From: Otatea glauca
Lineage: Eukaryota > Streptophyta > Magnoliopsida > Poales > Poaceae
NCBI GenBank assembly: GCA_036346275.1
Contig: CM070711.1
Location: forward strand, 63,527,078-63,591,077
DNA: 64,000 bases
Reading direction: 5' to 3'
Shown here: one piece after another, positions 31,513 through 43,672 of the stretch
Position numbering within the stretch: position 1 is the first letter of the stretch
How the letters are laid out: the number at the start of each line of letters is the position of its first letter
Position numbers and translations under genes: made by a program
The notes under the pieces: generated by a model
The model's database searches: none
What the model was told of the DNA's origin: nothing
What the model saw: the letters and a program-made list of their open reading frames with translations, nothing else

Positions 31513-32414
31513 TGTCAGGGCTTCGTGTCACCGGCAAGTAAATTTATAAGTCTAAGGGGTCGCGCGCTCCCTCTCCTTGAATGGTTAGACCTAAAGGCCC
31601 TGAATGTATACTGGTTCGGGCTGAATGTCCTTACTCCAGTTCGTGTGGTGTTTATCGTATTGCTTTAGGTACGTAAGACGCGCATGTTGTTTACAAGCGG
31701 AGCTAGGAGCTCGAGCACTAGAACGCTGCGGCCGCCTGCTCGAAAGCTAAGGAAAGGAAGCCCGAGAGACCGTCAAGAGAGCGTAAGAGAATATCCCCGT
31801 CCTAGAAGACCCCGCCTCCTTTATATAGTCGGAGGGGCGTGCTACATGGGAAGTTGAGAGAGGAAGGGTGAAGATCTCTATGCTAGCTCGACCCTTGACT
31901 CGCTGTTGGTCGACTTCTTCTCGCCCATACCGGTTGGTGGGCTCATCGAGTAGATCACCGGCCGCTTCATTGGGAAACAACCAAGACTCGCCTTCGCGGG
32001 TCCTCGACGGCACCGACGCCATATCGCTGCCTTTGGTGCCGCCGAGGGAGCGATCTCCGATCGCGGCGTGACCGGACGATGAGACCGAGTCTTGACTTTA
32101 GCAACCTTCGTGGCCGCCTTGGGAAGGAGCCACTTGCCCTCGCACGATCACTTTGAGTGGTTGGGTCCGCAGACCACGTGGCCGATGGCCGGCGGAGGCC
32201 TGACACCTGGACCTTGGCGATGATCGCCTCCTTTGTTAGAGCCGGCGGAGTCCGACCTATGGTGGGGCCTGACGCCTGTTAGGTCGGGACGACCTGGAGC
32301 AGCTCGTTAGGTCGGGTCGAATGTCTTTGTAGACCGGCGAGGCCTTTGGTCGGCCGGGCATGGGATGACCCGCTCGTTATTTCGGCCCGATACCTATTGT
32401 ATGAGTACTCGCCA
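31513..32414 (-). repeat. 3' LTR of Tat element
   Basis: On the minus strand it starts TGGCGAGTACTCATAC and ends GAAGCCCTGACA. The TATA box CTATATAAAGG lies at 31818-31828. Compared with the 5' LTR it has many one-base contractions, for example GCTCGAAAG where the partner has GCTCAGAAGG. Confidence 0.93.
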
Positions 32415-33300
32415 AGAGTTCTCGAATCCCCGAGCGAGTTCGTTAGATACGGCCGGGGTTGAGCTTAGCCTGCAAAGCATGGTCAAAGGTGGCGGCCGAA
32501 TTTGGTCGGCCGGTCCGACCGACCGTTGGTTGGCTTTCACCGATAAGCCGGGCGCATCCGGCAATGGCCGAGGGACCTATCGGGGTACCTCGCCACGGCT
32601 TTTTAATTGCTTGGTGATGCGTGTCGCGCATGGTTTTGCACGCCTTGACCATTCGCCTTCTCGCCGCCGATCCGCAAGGGTGCTTCGCTTTCCGCGCTTG
32701 GCATTTATGCGAGTCGCTTGAGCTTCCTTCCTTGGGTATATAAGGGTAACACCGCTTGCTTGAATTGTTACCCCACCCTAGAATCTTCTTTCCAATCCTC
32801 CATGGCTTCGCGATCCGCCGGTCTTTGGCTTTGATGACGGCGTCGAGGTGGTGGAAGAGGATCCCTTGGCCGAACTCGGCCGAGCGTGACCGGCGATGGC
32901 CGAGCTCATGGAGGAGGAGGCCGCGGGCTCGTGACACCGCCGCCGCTGACGTGCCGCTCGGGTTGTCCCGGCTCTTCGTGGTGAGGAGCGCCTCTTGAGG
33001 CGATGGTGCGTGCGCGCGGGTAGCCGCTGCAGGTTCGCACTAGCGCAATACGAAACTGTGATATAATACTTGGTGCCAAATAGCTCCATCATATCACGTG
33101 ACCTTGTATCGTAACATTATGTAATGTTTGAGCTTGTTGACTTATAATAAAATTTCCTTTCTTTTGTGATCTCGATTCATCCGTATGTCGATTTCGCTTA
33201 TATGCTTTCTTAGACCACTCGTGTCTCGAGGGTCCGCAATGATGCGTGGTTGTTTTTCTAAGCACGACGCTTCAATGCCTTGGTCGACGCGATGACCGGA

Positions 33301-33805
33301 TACCTCTCGGAGGTTCCGTGTCCGAGCGCCGCTTAACGCCTTAGCTAGACACGGCCTTGGTCGGCCGGGACGCACCGTGATGCCTCGGGAGGTTCTGGTG
33401 TCCGAGTGCTCGTTTAACGTCGTAAATAGACACGGCCTTGGTCGGCTGGGACGACCAGATGTCTCCGAGAGATTCTGGTGCCCGAGTGCTCGTTTAACGT
33501 CGTGGCTGGACGGCGCCTAGGTCGGAGAGGACGGCCAGATGTCTCCGAGAGATTCTGGTGCCCGAGTGCCCGTTTAACGTCATGGCTGGATGGTGCCTAG
33601 GTCGGCGAGGACGGCCAGATGTCTCCGAGAGATTCTGGTGCCCGAGTGCCCGTTTAACGTCGTGGCTGGACGGCGCCTAGGTCGGCTAGGACGGCCAAAT
33701 GTCTCCAAGAGATTCTGGTGCCTGAGTGCCCGTTTAACATCGTGGCTGGACGGCGCCTAGGTCGGCGAGGACGGCCAGATGTCTCCGAGAGATTCTGGTG
33801 TGGAA
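33301..33805 (-). repeat. 80 bp tandem array near 3' LTR of Tat element
   Basis: GTCTCCGAGAGATTCTGGTG recurs at exactly 33461, 33541, 33621, 33701 and 33781. Two more diverged copies lie at about 33301 and 33381, giving roughly six units. Each unit contains CGTTTAACGTC and GTCGGCGAGGACGGCCAGAT. It lies in the 3' untranslated region of the element, a place known in Tat/Ogre elements to breed satellite repeats. Confidence 0.92.
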
Positions 33806-34669
33806 CCTAGAGGGGGTGAGCGAACGCGCGTTTACCCGTGTTGGTTTGAACGTCGTGCTCGTGGAGCTAATAACGGGTGATCCGAGTGGGTCCTTGGAGG
33901 TCCCTCCCAAGGGGGACCCTTCCAAGCGGATGATCCCAGCGCAGGGTGTCCGGCCCACTAGTGGGCGACCCATGAGAAACCTTTCTTTACTTGATCCTCA
34001 GATCGGACTGGGGTCGCTCACGACCCGCAGCACACCGGCCGTCACCCATCAATGGGCTCCACGGGAGAGTGTGAAGTATGGTCTCGACACGAGTTAAGGC
34101 GATTGGGTCGCCACCAACCCAACCGAGGCCCACCGAGCTCGCCTTGCACTCGCCTTTGCTCAATTTTCCATCAAGGGCGGCTTGAATCCACTTGGTGGAT
34201 CATGCCCTTGGGACCCGCAGCTTTTTGCTGGGCCTCGGGCGCGAGCTATCGAGCTCTTTTGCCACTTTGGGGGCCGCAACGGCCTAGTGGGCCTCTCGCA
34301 CGCGCCGAGCAACCGCCCGCCCGGTGGAGACCAAGAGGTCACAGGGGCGATCTCGGCGATGTCTTTTCGCTCCCGCAATCCTATCGACTTAAATGCGAGA
34401 GAGAATTAGAAACCACAGTGGTTACCGCTTTGCTCGGCGTAGCGTACCCAAGGGACGGACGTGCGACGATTCGCTCGAGGCGGTGTCCGCTCGGCTAGTG
34501 CCGGTCGCGGGCGCCGCCGCCTTTATAAATTCGCACGGGATGCTAGGACAATTGCTCGCTCTTGCTTTTCCTCGCTCTCCGCCCTGCTCGAGATAGAAAA
34601 AATGCAACAGGCTGCAGAGGAGAAAACACCTTCCCCCTTCCTCACCTTTTTTGCTACTCTTCTTCGAGA
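33806..34669. other. 3' region of Tat element, promoter side of antisense gene
   Basis: No retroelement domain on the minus strand. On the plus strand it ends in GCCTTTATAAATTCGC (TATA box at about 34520), about 150 bp before the antisense gene start codon. It is therefore probably the promoter and leader of that gene. Confidence 0.5.
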
Positions 34670-37600
34670 ATGTCGTGGCCGGAGTGCTCCATCCAGCCTA
34701 ACCGCGCGCTCGGCCTGGTGAAGAAAGGGTTCCTTCCCCCGCAAGACGTCTCAAGCTGGAGGGTGCCAATGGGGGCCACCGTCCCCTCACCGGGGGACGA
34801 TGAGGTCGTCGTGCCCGCCTCGTTTTACGAGCACGGGTTTGGTCTCCCTCTGCACCCATTCGTCCGGGGGCTACTCTCCCACTACAAGGCGGAGGTGCAG
34901 CACCTTAATCTCAATGGCGTCCTCCACCTCGCAATTTTCATGACGCTGTACGAGGCGTTCTTGGGTATCGAGCCGCACTGGGCGCTGTGGCGGCACCTCT
35001 TCCATGCGCGGGTGAGAAAGGATAAACCATCGGACGCTCCGACGCGCGTGGGCGGCTTGGCACTCCAGATGCGTGTTGGCCGGGGTCGGACTATATTGAC
35101 GTGAAGTTGTCGTCGTCGAACCGGGGCTGGCACTCCGAGTGGTTCTATGTTCAGAACACTGGAGGCAGCGCCTCGGTCTTCACCGGTCGGTTGGTCGAGG
35201 CGGGGCCCGAGTGGACCTAGGGCACCGCCAAGAAAGAGAAGGCCAAGGTGGCCGAGATTATTGATCGGATCAAGGTCCAGAAGGAGCGAGACCTGACTGG
35301 TGATGTTGTTGTGCGCGCTTTCATGAAGATGCTGCGTCACCGCCATGGATAGGTCGCCCCATGTTCCGACATGGGGACGCTCGACCCATGAGGATGACGG
35401 GCCGTAACTCTCCGCCTCGGAGGTTGAGGCTTGGGTGTCCGCCACACGGGCGTAAGCGCCACCGGCGGGCGGCGGGCACCGAGCCATTTTCGCGCTCATC
35501 CCCTGACCGTAATCCGAGCAACTCTCTTCTTGTTTCCTCCCCCCTTTTCTTTTTCCTAGCATTCGGTCTTACTGTCGTTTCTGCATTTCTCAGGGGCTTA
35601 CCGGGATGGTTTCCCGGGTGTTGTTGCCGGGGGAGAAAGCGCTGAGGGCGGTGGCCCGCGCGGGCTCCGCTCAGAACGAAACTGCGTGTAAGAAGCGCAG
35701 GGAGGATAAGCGGAGGAAGAAGAAGAAGGAGCGCGCGGCGAGTGCCGCACGCGATGAGGAAGAGTCCGAAACGACCGCCGTCGAGATGGGCAGTGTGGGA
35801 TTGACTCTCCGATGATTCGGCGGGAGCGCGCCGCGCCGACGCATCGCTGGTCCGATGTCGGGCCGTCGAGCGGCGGAGGGCGACGCGCGGGCGCCGTTGT
35901 CGTCGCGGCCCAATTGGAGGTGTCCCTGGTGGAGGAGTCCCTGGGGAAACGGAGAGCCGACTCTCCGCGCGGGGCCGGCGAGAGCGCTGCTGCCACGCAC
36001 CCGATCGACGCAGTAAGTGCCTCCTTCCAATTTTGTCATAAAAAGGTCGTCCGAGCAACCCCGATCTTCACAGCGCAGCACCTACACAGGGTGGCCGACG
36101 ACGGCGGCACGCCGGTGGCGACTGCGGCGGTTACCCGCCCCGCAGCAGCGGGATCAAGAAGCCGCTTGCGGAGTCGACCGCCCGTGGAGGCGTGGGCGCG
36201 CCACACTCAGCAGGGTCGTGGCAACATCGGGCGCGCCGGGTCGATAAGGATCGAGGCTCGCAGCGTGTTGGAGTTGCCGGCGGTCGGGGTTGGTCGCGCG
36301 ACAGAGGCCGAGCCAGGCATGAGGGAGATCCGCCGACCGACGAATCGTGGCTTCTACGCAATCGAGGGGTTGGGAGGAGCTCCCACCGCCGCCGCCGGGG
36401 AGCCCACCGGCATGCGCGGTCCGGTTTCCTGGGGCGACGCTAACGCCGCCGCCCGTGAGCCCGCCGGCGGGGGCAACCCAGGTATCGAAGCTGATTCCGT
36501 TGGAGCCGCAAGGGGAGGCGCTGAGTGGCCTCCCGCGACCGCAAGCTGCTGAAACCAACCCAGGCGGGTCTGCTCAATCGCCCTCGCCTGCGTTGATCTA
36601 GTCGTGAGACGACCAAACCGGCGGACCGTCCCTCCTGCTGGACAACCCGGCAGAGCGCAGCGAGTGGGAGGTTTTCCGAGACTGCGTTAGGCGCGCCGTG
36701 ACCGAGACGAAGTAGATCCAAGAGGGTCTGCTCGTGACTCAATTGTTCCAATGAGGCCGGACGCGACATCGAGGGATCCTCCCGCTGGTGCGTAAGTCGG
36801 CAAAACTTGGCTCTTGTATCTTTTGATGGATTTGTCGAGGCTAAAAGAGTGTTGTGCTTTGCGCGCTTATGGTCCGCTCGGGAGAAGTCCTGGCCTCCTC
36901 CGGTCCGCAAGGCCGGTTGGTCGCCGAGGAAGAGCGCGATCAACTGCGCCCCAAGCTGCGTGACGCTCGGGAGGCCTTGGCTCGCGAGCAGAAGACGGCG
37001 GAGGAGACCCGCCAGGAGCTAGGTCGGGCCACCCAGGTCCTGGTTGAAGAGCGCCGGGCGAGCTAGTCCTTGGCGGCGTGGGTGTCGGAGCTCGAGTCCC
37101 TTTTGGCGGCTACTAGCAGCGCCAAAGATGCTGCCGTCGCCGCCGAAGGCACCGCGCGGTTGGAGGCGGCCCGCCTCCAAGGCGAGCGGGATCGGACTCG
37201 GGAGGGCACCGAGCAGGCGAAATCCGAGCGTGACGCTGCTCGAGGGGCGCTGGCCAAGACCGAGGCGGAGCTTCGCGCTCTGACGAGCTCCACGACCGGT
37301 AAGTGTCCTGACTCCTTAGTCGATTTTACATTTGTGGCTCGTTGGGCGCGCCTTCTGACGCCGTCCCGATCTGCAGAGCTACAGATGAACCTTGGCATCG
37401 CCGTGGAGGCGCGGAGAGAGGCGATGGAGGCCCGCGACACGGCAATCACGGCGCGGGACGCGGCCTTAGCGGAGCTGCTGGTGGTCGAGGGAGAACGGTC
37501 CGACCTGACTGCAGAGTTGGGGACCCTTCGCAAGGTCGGCCAGGACATCTGCGATCGAGTGCTTGGAACCGCGTCGGGCCCTAGCTCGCTTGCCGCCGCG

Positions 37601-37876
37601 CTGGCCCGAGTGTCGGAGCACGTCGAGAGCTCGGTGAGCGTGGGCGCCATGCTCGGAGCTTCCTCGGAGCTTGTCCACACCGTCTCCTATTACGATTGCA
37701 TCGACCTTGCCGTCATCAGCAGCAGGATCGCGGGGAACCGAACTGACGAGGAGGTCGACAGGTTCAAACTTCAAGTCAAGCCGCACGCCCGACTGATCGC
37801 CGAAAGGATTCCGCCGGGGAGCATCCTCCACGAAAAATATGGAGGAATTAGATGTTTTTTCTTTTTCTTATTGTAA
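34670..37876 (+). pseudogene. Antisense accessory gene of Tat element (Transposase_28 type), spliced
   Basis: The plus-strand frame starts MSWPECSIQPNRALGLVKKG and continues through VVVPASFYEHGFGLPLHPF, VRGLLSHYKAEVQHLNLNG and FLGIEPHWALWRHLF. This matches the putative gypsy-type domain (PF04195). A second exon block has WHSEWFYVQNTGGSASVF. Then come a Lys/Arg-rich segment (about 35690-35745) and a long Ala/Glu/Arg coiled coil (36870-37280 and 37380-37530). GT-AG introns are visible, for example 36013-36089 and 37299-37376, plus acceptors at 35594 and a donor at 36792. Stops (for example 37064-37066) and shifts break it. Antisense ORFs in this position are known for Tat elements such as Grande; function unknown. 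Confidence 0.8.
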
Positions 37877-38039
37877 AAAAGACCTTAGCATGAAGTAAAC
37901 TGAAGGTTTGATAAGTTCCAATCCGTCTTTCATATTTTCCGCCAGATAAACGCTCGACGATCGTAGCCTTAGAAACCTCGGGGTTGGTCAAGCCGAGGCC
38001 TGAGTTTTACCATTTACGAGGGAGGCGTGAAGGGGACCG

Positions 38040-38450
38040 GAACTTTGGCTGTGAAGCATTTGCGCGCACCTGCACGGGATAGGAGTGTTCCCGACCGACC
38101 AAGGGCCGCCCCATTCGGGCACTTCCTTCTTCCGCAAAGAGCCACTCGGTAACCATCGCCGCTGGGGCGTAGACCGTAGCACTTGGGTCGAGAGAGTTAC
38201 CGCCTAGGAGGGGCCCTGTGGTTGGTCGGGTCACCAACCTGTGTAGGTGTGTGAACTGGCTGTGCTCGTGCGGGAACGGAGTGTTCCCGATCGCCGAGAG
38301 TTGCTCCATTCAGCACTTCCTTCTTCCGCAGCGCTTACTGCAACCATAGCCGCTGGGCATAGGCCGCAAGACTTGGGTCGAGAGGTTACCGCCCGTGAGG
38401 AGCCCGTGGTTGGTCGTCACCGACCGCGAGCGCCGCGAGCGAAGCAACTC
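38040..38450 (+). repeat. 196 bp tandem duplication downstream of the antisense gene
   Basis: GTGTTCCCGA, GCACTTCCTTCTTCCGCA, CTTGGGTCGAGAG and TTACCGCC occur twice, offset about 196 bp (38085 and 38281). The copies are diverged. It lies between the 3' end of the plus-strand gene and the 3' end of the integrase frame. Confidence 0.8.
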
Positions 38451-38572
38451 TGACACGAGGGCCTCAACAAGCAGCCCTCGAGCGCCTCGCGGCGTCCGGG
38501 CGCTTGGAAGGAGGGTGAAAAAAGGCGCAAAGGACAATAATGAGCTTTAAGGGTAGAAACGCCTTAACTTTT

Positions 38573-39807
38573 CTATGTTCCATGCGCTGGAGATGACGCT
38601 GCCATCCGTGTTCTTGAGTCGAAGGTGTCGAGTCCGAGAACCTCCACGACGGTGAAGGGCCTTCCTGTATGGTGAGAGCTTGTGCTTGTCTTTGCTAGAT
38701 TGAACCCGCGCAGACCGTGTCGCCAACGCTGAAGGACCGGCCGACCGACGATCGTGGTAGCGCCGCAGTCACCATCGTACTTGGTCGATCGCGCATCGGC
38801 CACGCCACGCGCCTCGCCGAGCTGGGTTGATGGCGTCTTGTTGCGAGACGAGCCCCGAGCCTCGCCAAAGGCTTGTAGTCTTGGGCGCCGATTCGAGGTC
38901 GGTTGGCAAAGACGGCCAAAGACCAACACCATGAAGAATGGTGTAAACCCGGTCGCCCGAGTCGGTGCGGTTCGCAGGCTCCAGAGGACGGAAGGTAACT
39001 CGGCCACCCATCGTCCCGCGAATCTCTTCAGCCGACTGAAGATTTCGTGGCTTGAGCCCTTGGAGAATCATGCCATTTGCTCGCTCGGCCTGGCCGTTGG
39101 TCCACGGATGGGCCACGGTCGCCCAATCGACGCGGATGTTGAAGTCGTCGCAGAACTCGAGGAACTCCTTTCCCATGAACTGCGTACCGTTATCGGTGAT
39201 GATGGAGTTCGAGACTCCGAACCGAAAAATGATGTCGCGGAAGAAGTTGGCCGCCTGCACCGATGTGATGCTGGCGACCGGTTTGGCTCCTATCCACTTG
39301 GTGAACTTGTCCACCACGACGAGGAGGTGGGTAAAGCCCCCGGGCTCCTTTTTGAAGGGCCCGACCAGATCGAGTCCCCAGACCGCAAATGGCCATGTGA
39401 TGGGGATCGTTTGCAAGGCTTGTGCCGGGAGATGCGTCTACTGGGCGAAGAATTGGCATCCTTCGCAGGTGCGAACGATTTGCTCAGCGTCGGCCACGGC
39501 GGTCGGCCAATAGAAGCCCTGTCGAAAGGCTTTTCCCACGAGGCTTCGAGGTGCGGTGTGGTGACCACAGACGCCACTGTGGATGTCGAGCAGCAGCCGC
39601 CCCCCTTGGTCGGCCAGGATGCATTTTTGGAGGACCCCAGAGGGACTCCTTTTGTAGAGGTCTTCTCCTACCAGGACGAAAGATTTCGCCCGACGGGCGA
39701 GGCGCCGTGCTTCGGTCGGATCGGTGGAGAGCGATCCATCGGTCAGGCGGTCGATGAAGGGCTTCCTCCAGTCGGAGTCGGCCGTTAGCGCGTCGCGGTC
39801 CGACCAA
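38573..39807 (-). pseudogene. Tat integrase
   Basis: The N-terminal HHCC zinc finger is visible around 39440-39600 in shifted frames (HSGVCGHHTAPRSLV, CEGCQFFA). The catalytic core is in one open frame (39416 down to 38769): WGLDLVGPFKKEPG with the first Asp, IITDNGTQFMGKEF with the second, and HPWTNGQAERANGM with the Glu. The C-terminal part at 38573-38990 is in another frame (LRTAPTRATGFTPFFMV). In the element this enzyme integrates the cDNA. A 344-codon plus-strand frame over the same bases is a shadow. Confidence 0.92.
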
Positions 39808-39954
39808 GGTGACCCCTCACCTGACCGGTCGGCGGTTTGAGTGGTCTCGCTTGACAGCCTGACGGCCGCCGGCCGCCGAGTCCAATGGACGAAGGATTTT
39901 CAAGATCACGCATAAAGATCCCAGCGGACTCGCCTCTACTAGAGGCGAGATTGG

Positions 39955-40308
39955 CTAGGTAATCGCCTCACCGCTAGAAGGCTCAGAGCTATGGTGAAGC
40001 TCGAAACCTTTGGACCTTTCTTCGAGCTTGCGCACTTCCCGACAGTACGCTGCCATGCGAGCGTCTCGGGGCTCTACGGCCTTCATGACTTGGTCGACGA
40101 CGAGCTTGGAGTCTCCGTGGACATAGAGTCGGCGAGCGACGAGGTCGGCAGCGATCCGGAGACCGTTGACGAGAGCCTTGTACTCGGCGACGTTGTTGGT
40201 CGCATCGAAGAGTAGCCGAATGGCATACTGGAGCTTGTTCCCGAGCGGGGAGACGATGATGACTCCCGCACCCGCGCCGTTCTTGGTGTAGGACTCGTCG
40301 AAGTACAT
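39955..40308 (-). CDS. Tat archaeal-type RNase H (aRNH)
   Basis: The frame reads MYFDESYTKNGAGAGVIIVS, then NNVAEYKALVNGLRIAADL and RLYVHGDSKLVVDQV. The D (YFDES), E (AEYKAL) and D (HGDSKL) active-site residues of the archaeal/plant-type RNase H family are present. This second RNase H between the ordinary RNase H and integrase is the signature of the Tat group. The domain is open for about 100 codons; it was probably part of the polyprotein. Confidence 0.9.
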   Translation of the reverse strand: MYFDESYTKNGAGAGVIIVSPLGNKLQYAIRLLFDATNNVAEYKALVNGLRIAADLVARRLYVHGDSKLVVDQVMKAVEPRDARMAAYCREVRKLEERSKGFELHHSSEPSSGEAIT

Positions 40309-40383
40309 TGTCCAGTACTCGGGGTCTTCGAGCGCCGACGGGGCCTGGGCTTCGGTCCACTCGGCGACGAAGTCGGCCAGGGC

Positions 40384-40800
40384 CTACGACTTAATCGCCG
40401 TTCGAGGAACGTACGATATGTCGTGGCCGTTAAGCTCGAGTGCCCACTTGGCTATCTTTCCTGAGGCGTAGCGGTTGTGGACGATTTCGCTGAGTGGCGA
40501 CAAGGTCACCACGGAGATTGGGTGCCGGTCGAAGTAATGGACCAACTTCCTCTTTGTGATGAGCACCACATAGAGCAGTTTTTGCACTTGCGGGTACCGA
40601 GCTTTTGACTCGGAGAGCACTTCGATGAAGTAGACCGCCGCTGTACCTTGTGCACGTGGCCTTCTTCCGCTGCTCCACAACGAGCCGCACCGACAACCCG
40701 GGTCGAGCGGCGATGTAGAGCAAGAACGTTCCCACGGTGCCGGCGACCAGTGACTGTGGGTGAGGTCAGAATACCTTCACTGGGTGAGGGCTTGAGCCTC
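40384..40800 (-). pseudogene. Tat Ty3-type RNase H, partly broken
   Basis: The frame at 40680-40384 contains VYFIEVLSESKARYPQVQKL, RKLVHYFDRHPISVVT and GKIAKWALELNGHDISYVPR, a good match to gypsy RNase H. The upstream part (40680-40835) is in two other frames. It ends at a TAG just before the archaeal-type RNase H. Confidence 0.88.
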
Positions 40801-41500
40801 CCGGGTCCAATCAAGTGATTGGACTTCTTGAGCAATTATAAGCGGATTCCGCCGCCAAGGCGAGACACGAACGGCTTAGACCGCAAAGCATCCCGTCGCC
40901 TTTGACTCCTTCAAAGTTGCCGATCGCCCATCCTCATAATCGCCAGATTTTTCTCTGCTGGTTTCGATGCCGCGGCCGAGACGATGAAGCCGAGCAGCTT
41001 TCCTTTAGGGGCCCCGAAAACACATTTCTCGGGGTTGAGTCTTATATGGAACCGTCAGAGGTTCGCAAAGGTCTCTTCCAAGTTGGAGACGAGATCACCA
41101 GCCTTCCTGGTTTTGACGACGATGTCGACGACGTATGCTTCGATGTTACGCCCTATCTGGTCGTTGAAGCACGTTTGCATACATCACTGGTATGTAGCGC
41201 CCGCGTTTTTTAGACCAAATGGCATCGTTACGTAGCAATAGGAGCCGAAAGGGGTGATAAAAGAAGTTACGGGCTGGTCAGACTCCTTCATCGCTATCCG
41301 TGATAGCCCGAGTAGGCATCCGAGAAGCGACAGGGTTTCGCACCAGAGTGGAGTCAACGACTTGGTCGATGCGCGCGTAGGAACGGATCCTGGGACACGC
41401 CTTGTTTAGGCTCGTAGTCAATGCACATTCTTCATTGCCCGGTTTTCTTTTATAAGGACAGGTTGGCTAGCCACTCGGGTGGCGCACCTCTCTTACAAAC
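40801..41500 (-). pseudogene. Tat reverse transcriptase, broken
   Basis: Minus-strand blocks recognised include MPFGLKN (about 41210), the AYVDDIVVK catalytic motif (about 41115), NPEKCVFGAPKGKLLGF (about 41010-41030) and, upstream, YSGYHRI-like residues near 41300. They lie in several frames. Large indels make the region incomplete. Confidence 0.8.
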
Positions 41501-41939
41501 CTGCGCGCCAAAAGTTTGGCGATCTCTCCCTATGATCCTCGCTGCTCGTAAATCGGCGGCGCAGCGCTGGGCCACCGCCTCGAGCCCGGTCGACGCTCAA
41601 GGAGTGCTCGCGACTTCCTTTGGGATTCCTGGCATGTCGGAGGGCCTCCATGCGAAGACGTCCTTGTTGGCGTGGAGAAAGTCGACGAGCGCGTTTTCCT
41701 ATTTGGCGGGGAGCGTGGCTCCAACCCACACGATTTTGGTCAGATCCTCAAGATCGATCGCGACCTCCTTCGTATCCTCGGCAGATTTGAAGGATCCCGG
41801 CCCCGACTTGCTGGAGTCGGGGGCAGATCCAGAGGCCTCCCTCTGGAGGTTCGCGAGCTCGGCGGAGGCAATGACTGCCGACGCTACCGCAATCGCTTCG
41901 CTGCAGCTTGTAGGCAGCCGAAAGAGGAGGCCACGGTGA

Positions 41940-42290
41940 TTACTCCTGTGGCCTGCATCTTCAGCTTGAGGTAGGTGTAGCCGGGACCGCCATGAACTTG
42001 GCGAGAATGGTCTCCCAGATGGCATGGTAGGAGCCGGAAAATCGGAACCTCAAACGTGAGGGTTTCGGTGCGGAAGTTTTCCGGCCCTCCAGCGTTACGC
42101 AGGTCGACCGCCGAGCGGTGAGCTCGGTGGTCGGGATGACGCCATGGAAGGGCGCCTTGCTCGGCCGAGATTCGAGCGGGATTGCCATGGCGCCGAGCGC
42201 CTCAACATAAAGGATGTTGAGACCCGCCGCGGCCCATGAGCACCTTCGTAAGGCGCTTCTTCCCACGATGGGGTCGACCACCACGGTATC
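41940..42290 (-). pseudogene. Tat aspartic protease
   Basis: The frame contains DPIVGRSALRRC, then GLNILYVEALGAM and APFHGVIPT, with ETILAKFMAVP near the end. These are the protease landmarks of Tat elements (usually VDGGSGLNILY). The catalytic D-G/S-G region sits on a frame change here, so it is not functional as read. Confidence 0.8.
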
Positions 42291-43672
42291 TCCCTACCGC
42301 GGATGTGGTCGGGTGGTCGATCCGGCCAAAGGTGATCGGGACTCCGACCACCGGAGGTAGTGGGGACTACCGAGTCGCGGTGTGGACCTCGCGAAGGCGA
42401 GCTTGAGCCGGCAGATTCGGCGCGAGCACGCCGGTCCACCGAAGATCATGAGGCAACCGTCGGTTTCGGGGAACTCGTCGTCTGCCCTTTTTTCCTCGGC
42501 ACATGGTGCCGGGTCACGCTTCTTTCCCTTCCCCTTCGACGGTGTGGGGGTGAGGGAAAGGAAATGCTTCAGGACTTGGCAGTCCTGGTACTTGTGCCTG
42601 ACGGGGAATCCGTGGTTCGGGCACGGACTCTCCATAAGTTTCTCGAAATGGTCGGGCGCGACGATCGGTCGCTACCGTTGCTTGGCAGGTGGTCGACACC
42701 ACACCGTGGCCCTCTGACTGCTTCCCCGCTCCGCTTGTCGGAGCGGTCGAGAGGGAGGCGCCCGAGCGCTAGGCCTCGCTTGGCCTTCCCTTCTCGAAGA
42801 TGGCTCCTACACCCCTCACGAGGCGTGGTTGGTGGCGATGCGTCAAGGAGCTCCTTGGTGGTTCCGGGTTTAACGCAACCCACCTTATGCACCGTGGCCT
42901 TGCAAGAGGTGCCAGATGAACGCCCACAACGCTTCTGGCGTGAGATGTCGGGGAGTTCATTACATTAACGGGAGAAACGCCGGATGTAATCCCGGAGGGT
43001 TTCCCCTGGCTGCTGTTTGCAGCTTTTCAGGTCCCAGGAGTTCCTAGGGCGTTTGTAGGTGCCCTGGAAGTTACCGATGAAGAGACTCTTCAAGTCTCCC
43101 CAGTTCCTGATGGTTCTCGCGGGCAAGTATTCGAGCCAGGCTCGAGCCGAGTTCGCAAGGTAGATGGGGAGGTACTCGATGATGAAGAGATCATGCCTAA
43201 CTCCTCCCGCCCGGCATGCGAGCCGGTAGTCCTCCACCTGCACACGGGTTCGTGGGCCCAGCAGTATTTGGCTATGTTGGTCGCGTTCGAACCCGTAGGA
43301 AATGTATGGCGGATCCCCGGACGAAGGCCCGCGTCCTCGACCATCGGGCTCGGCCGCGGCCGTGGCGGCGCCACGCTCACGACCGTGGATCGGGCCGCTG
43401 TCCGCCGCTTTCTCCGCACCTCGAGGGTGGCGCGACGTCGTAGTCGCTGCCGGCGGTGACGACCGGGCGCGCGAGGCCTGGGTCGTTCGCAATGTGCCGC
43501 TGCTTTGCCGCCCCACCGGCTGCGAGCGGTGGTGCGCCTCGGCAACAGAGGAGGCGCCGAGTGGTGGGGCCGGATCTCGCATGTGCCGCACGGCAAAGAC
43601 GCTCCACAAGCCCCTGAGGTTCCGTAGGTTGTCTTGGCTTCGGGTCATCGGTCTCGGCATGCCGCAGAGCAA
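42291..43672 (-). pseudogene. Tat gag (capsid and Cys/His motif), broken
   Basis: Capsid region: DLFIIEYLPIYLANSARAWL, RTIRNWGDLKSLFIGNFQG and ETLRDYIRRFSR (43190-42965). Downstream a CPNHGFPVRHKYQDC motif (about 42630-42585) and DGCLMIFGGPA (about 42450) match Tat Gag C-termini. At least two frame changes separate the blocks. Confidence 0.88.

Noticed and set aside
33301..33805. Regular 80 bp repeats as a CRISPR-like array
   Set aside because: The units are head-to-tail without unique spacers, and the context is a plant retrotransposon.
35321..36058. 245-codon minus-strand ORF
   Set aside because: It is antisense to the spliced plus-strand Tat gene, low in complexity and Arg/Pro-rich, with no family motif.
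38754..39788. 344-codon plus-strand ORF
   Set aside because: It lies exactly antisense to the Tat integrase domain, whose minus-strand motifs (D, D, E) are clear. It has no recognisable domain and is a GC-rich shadow frame.
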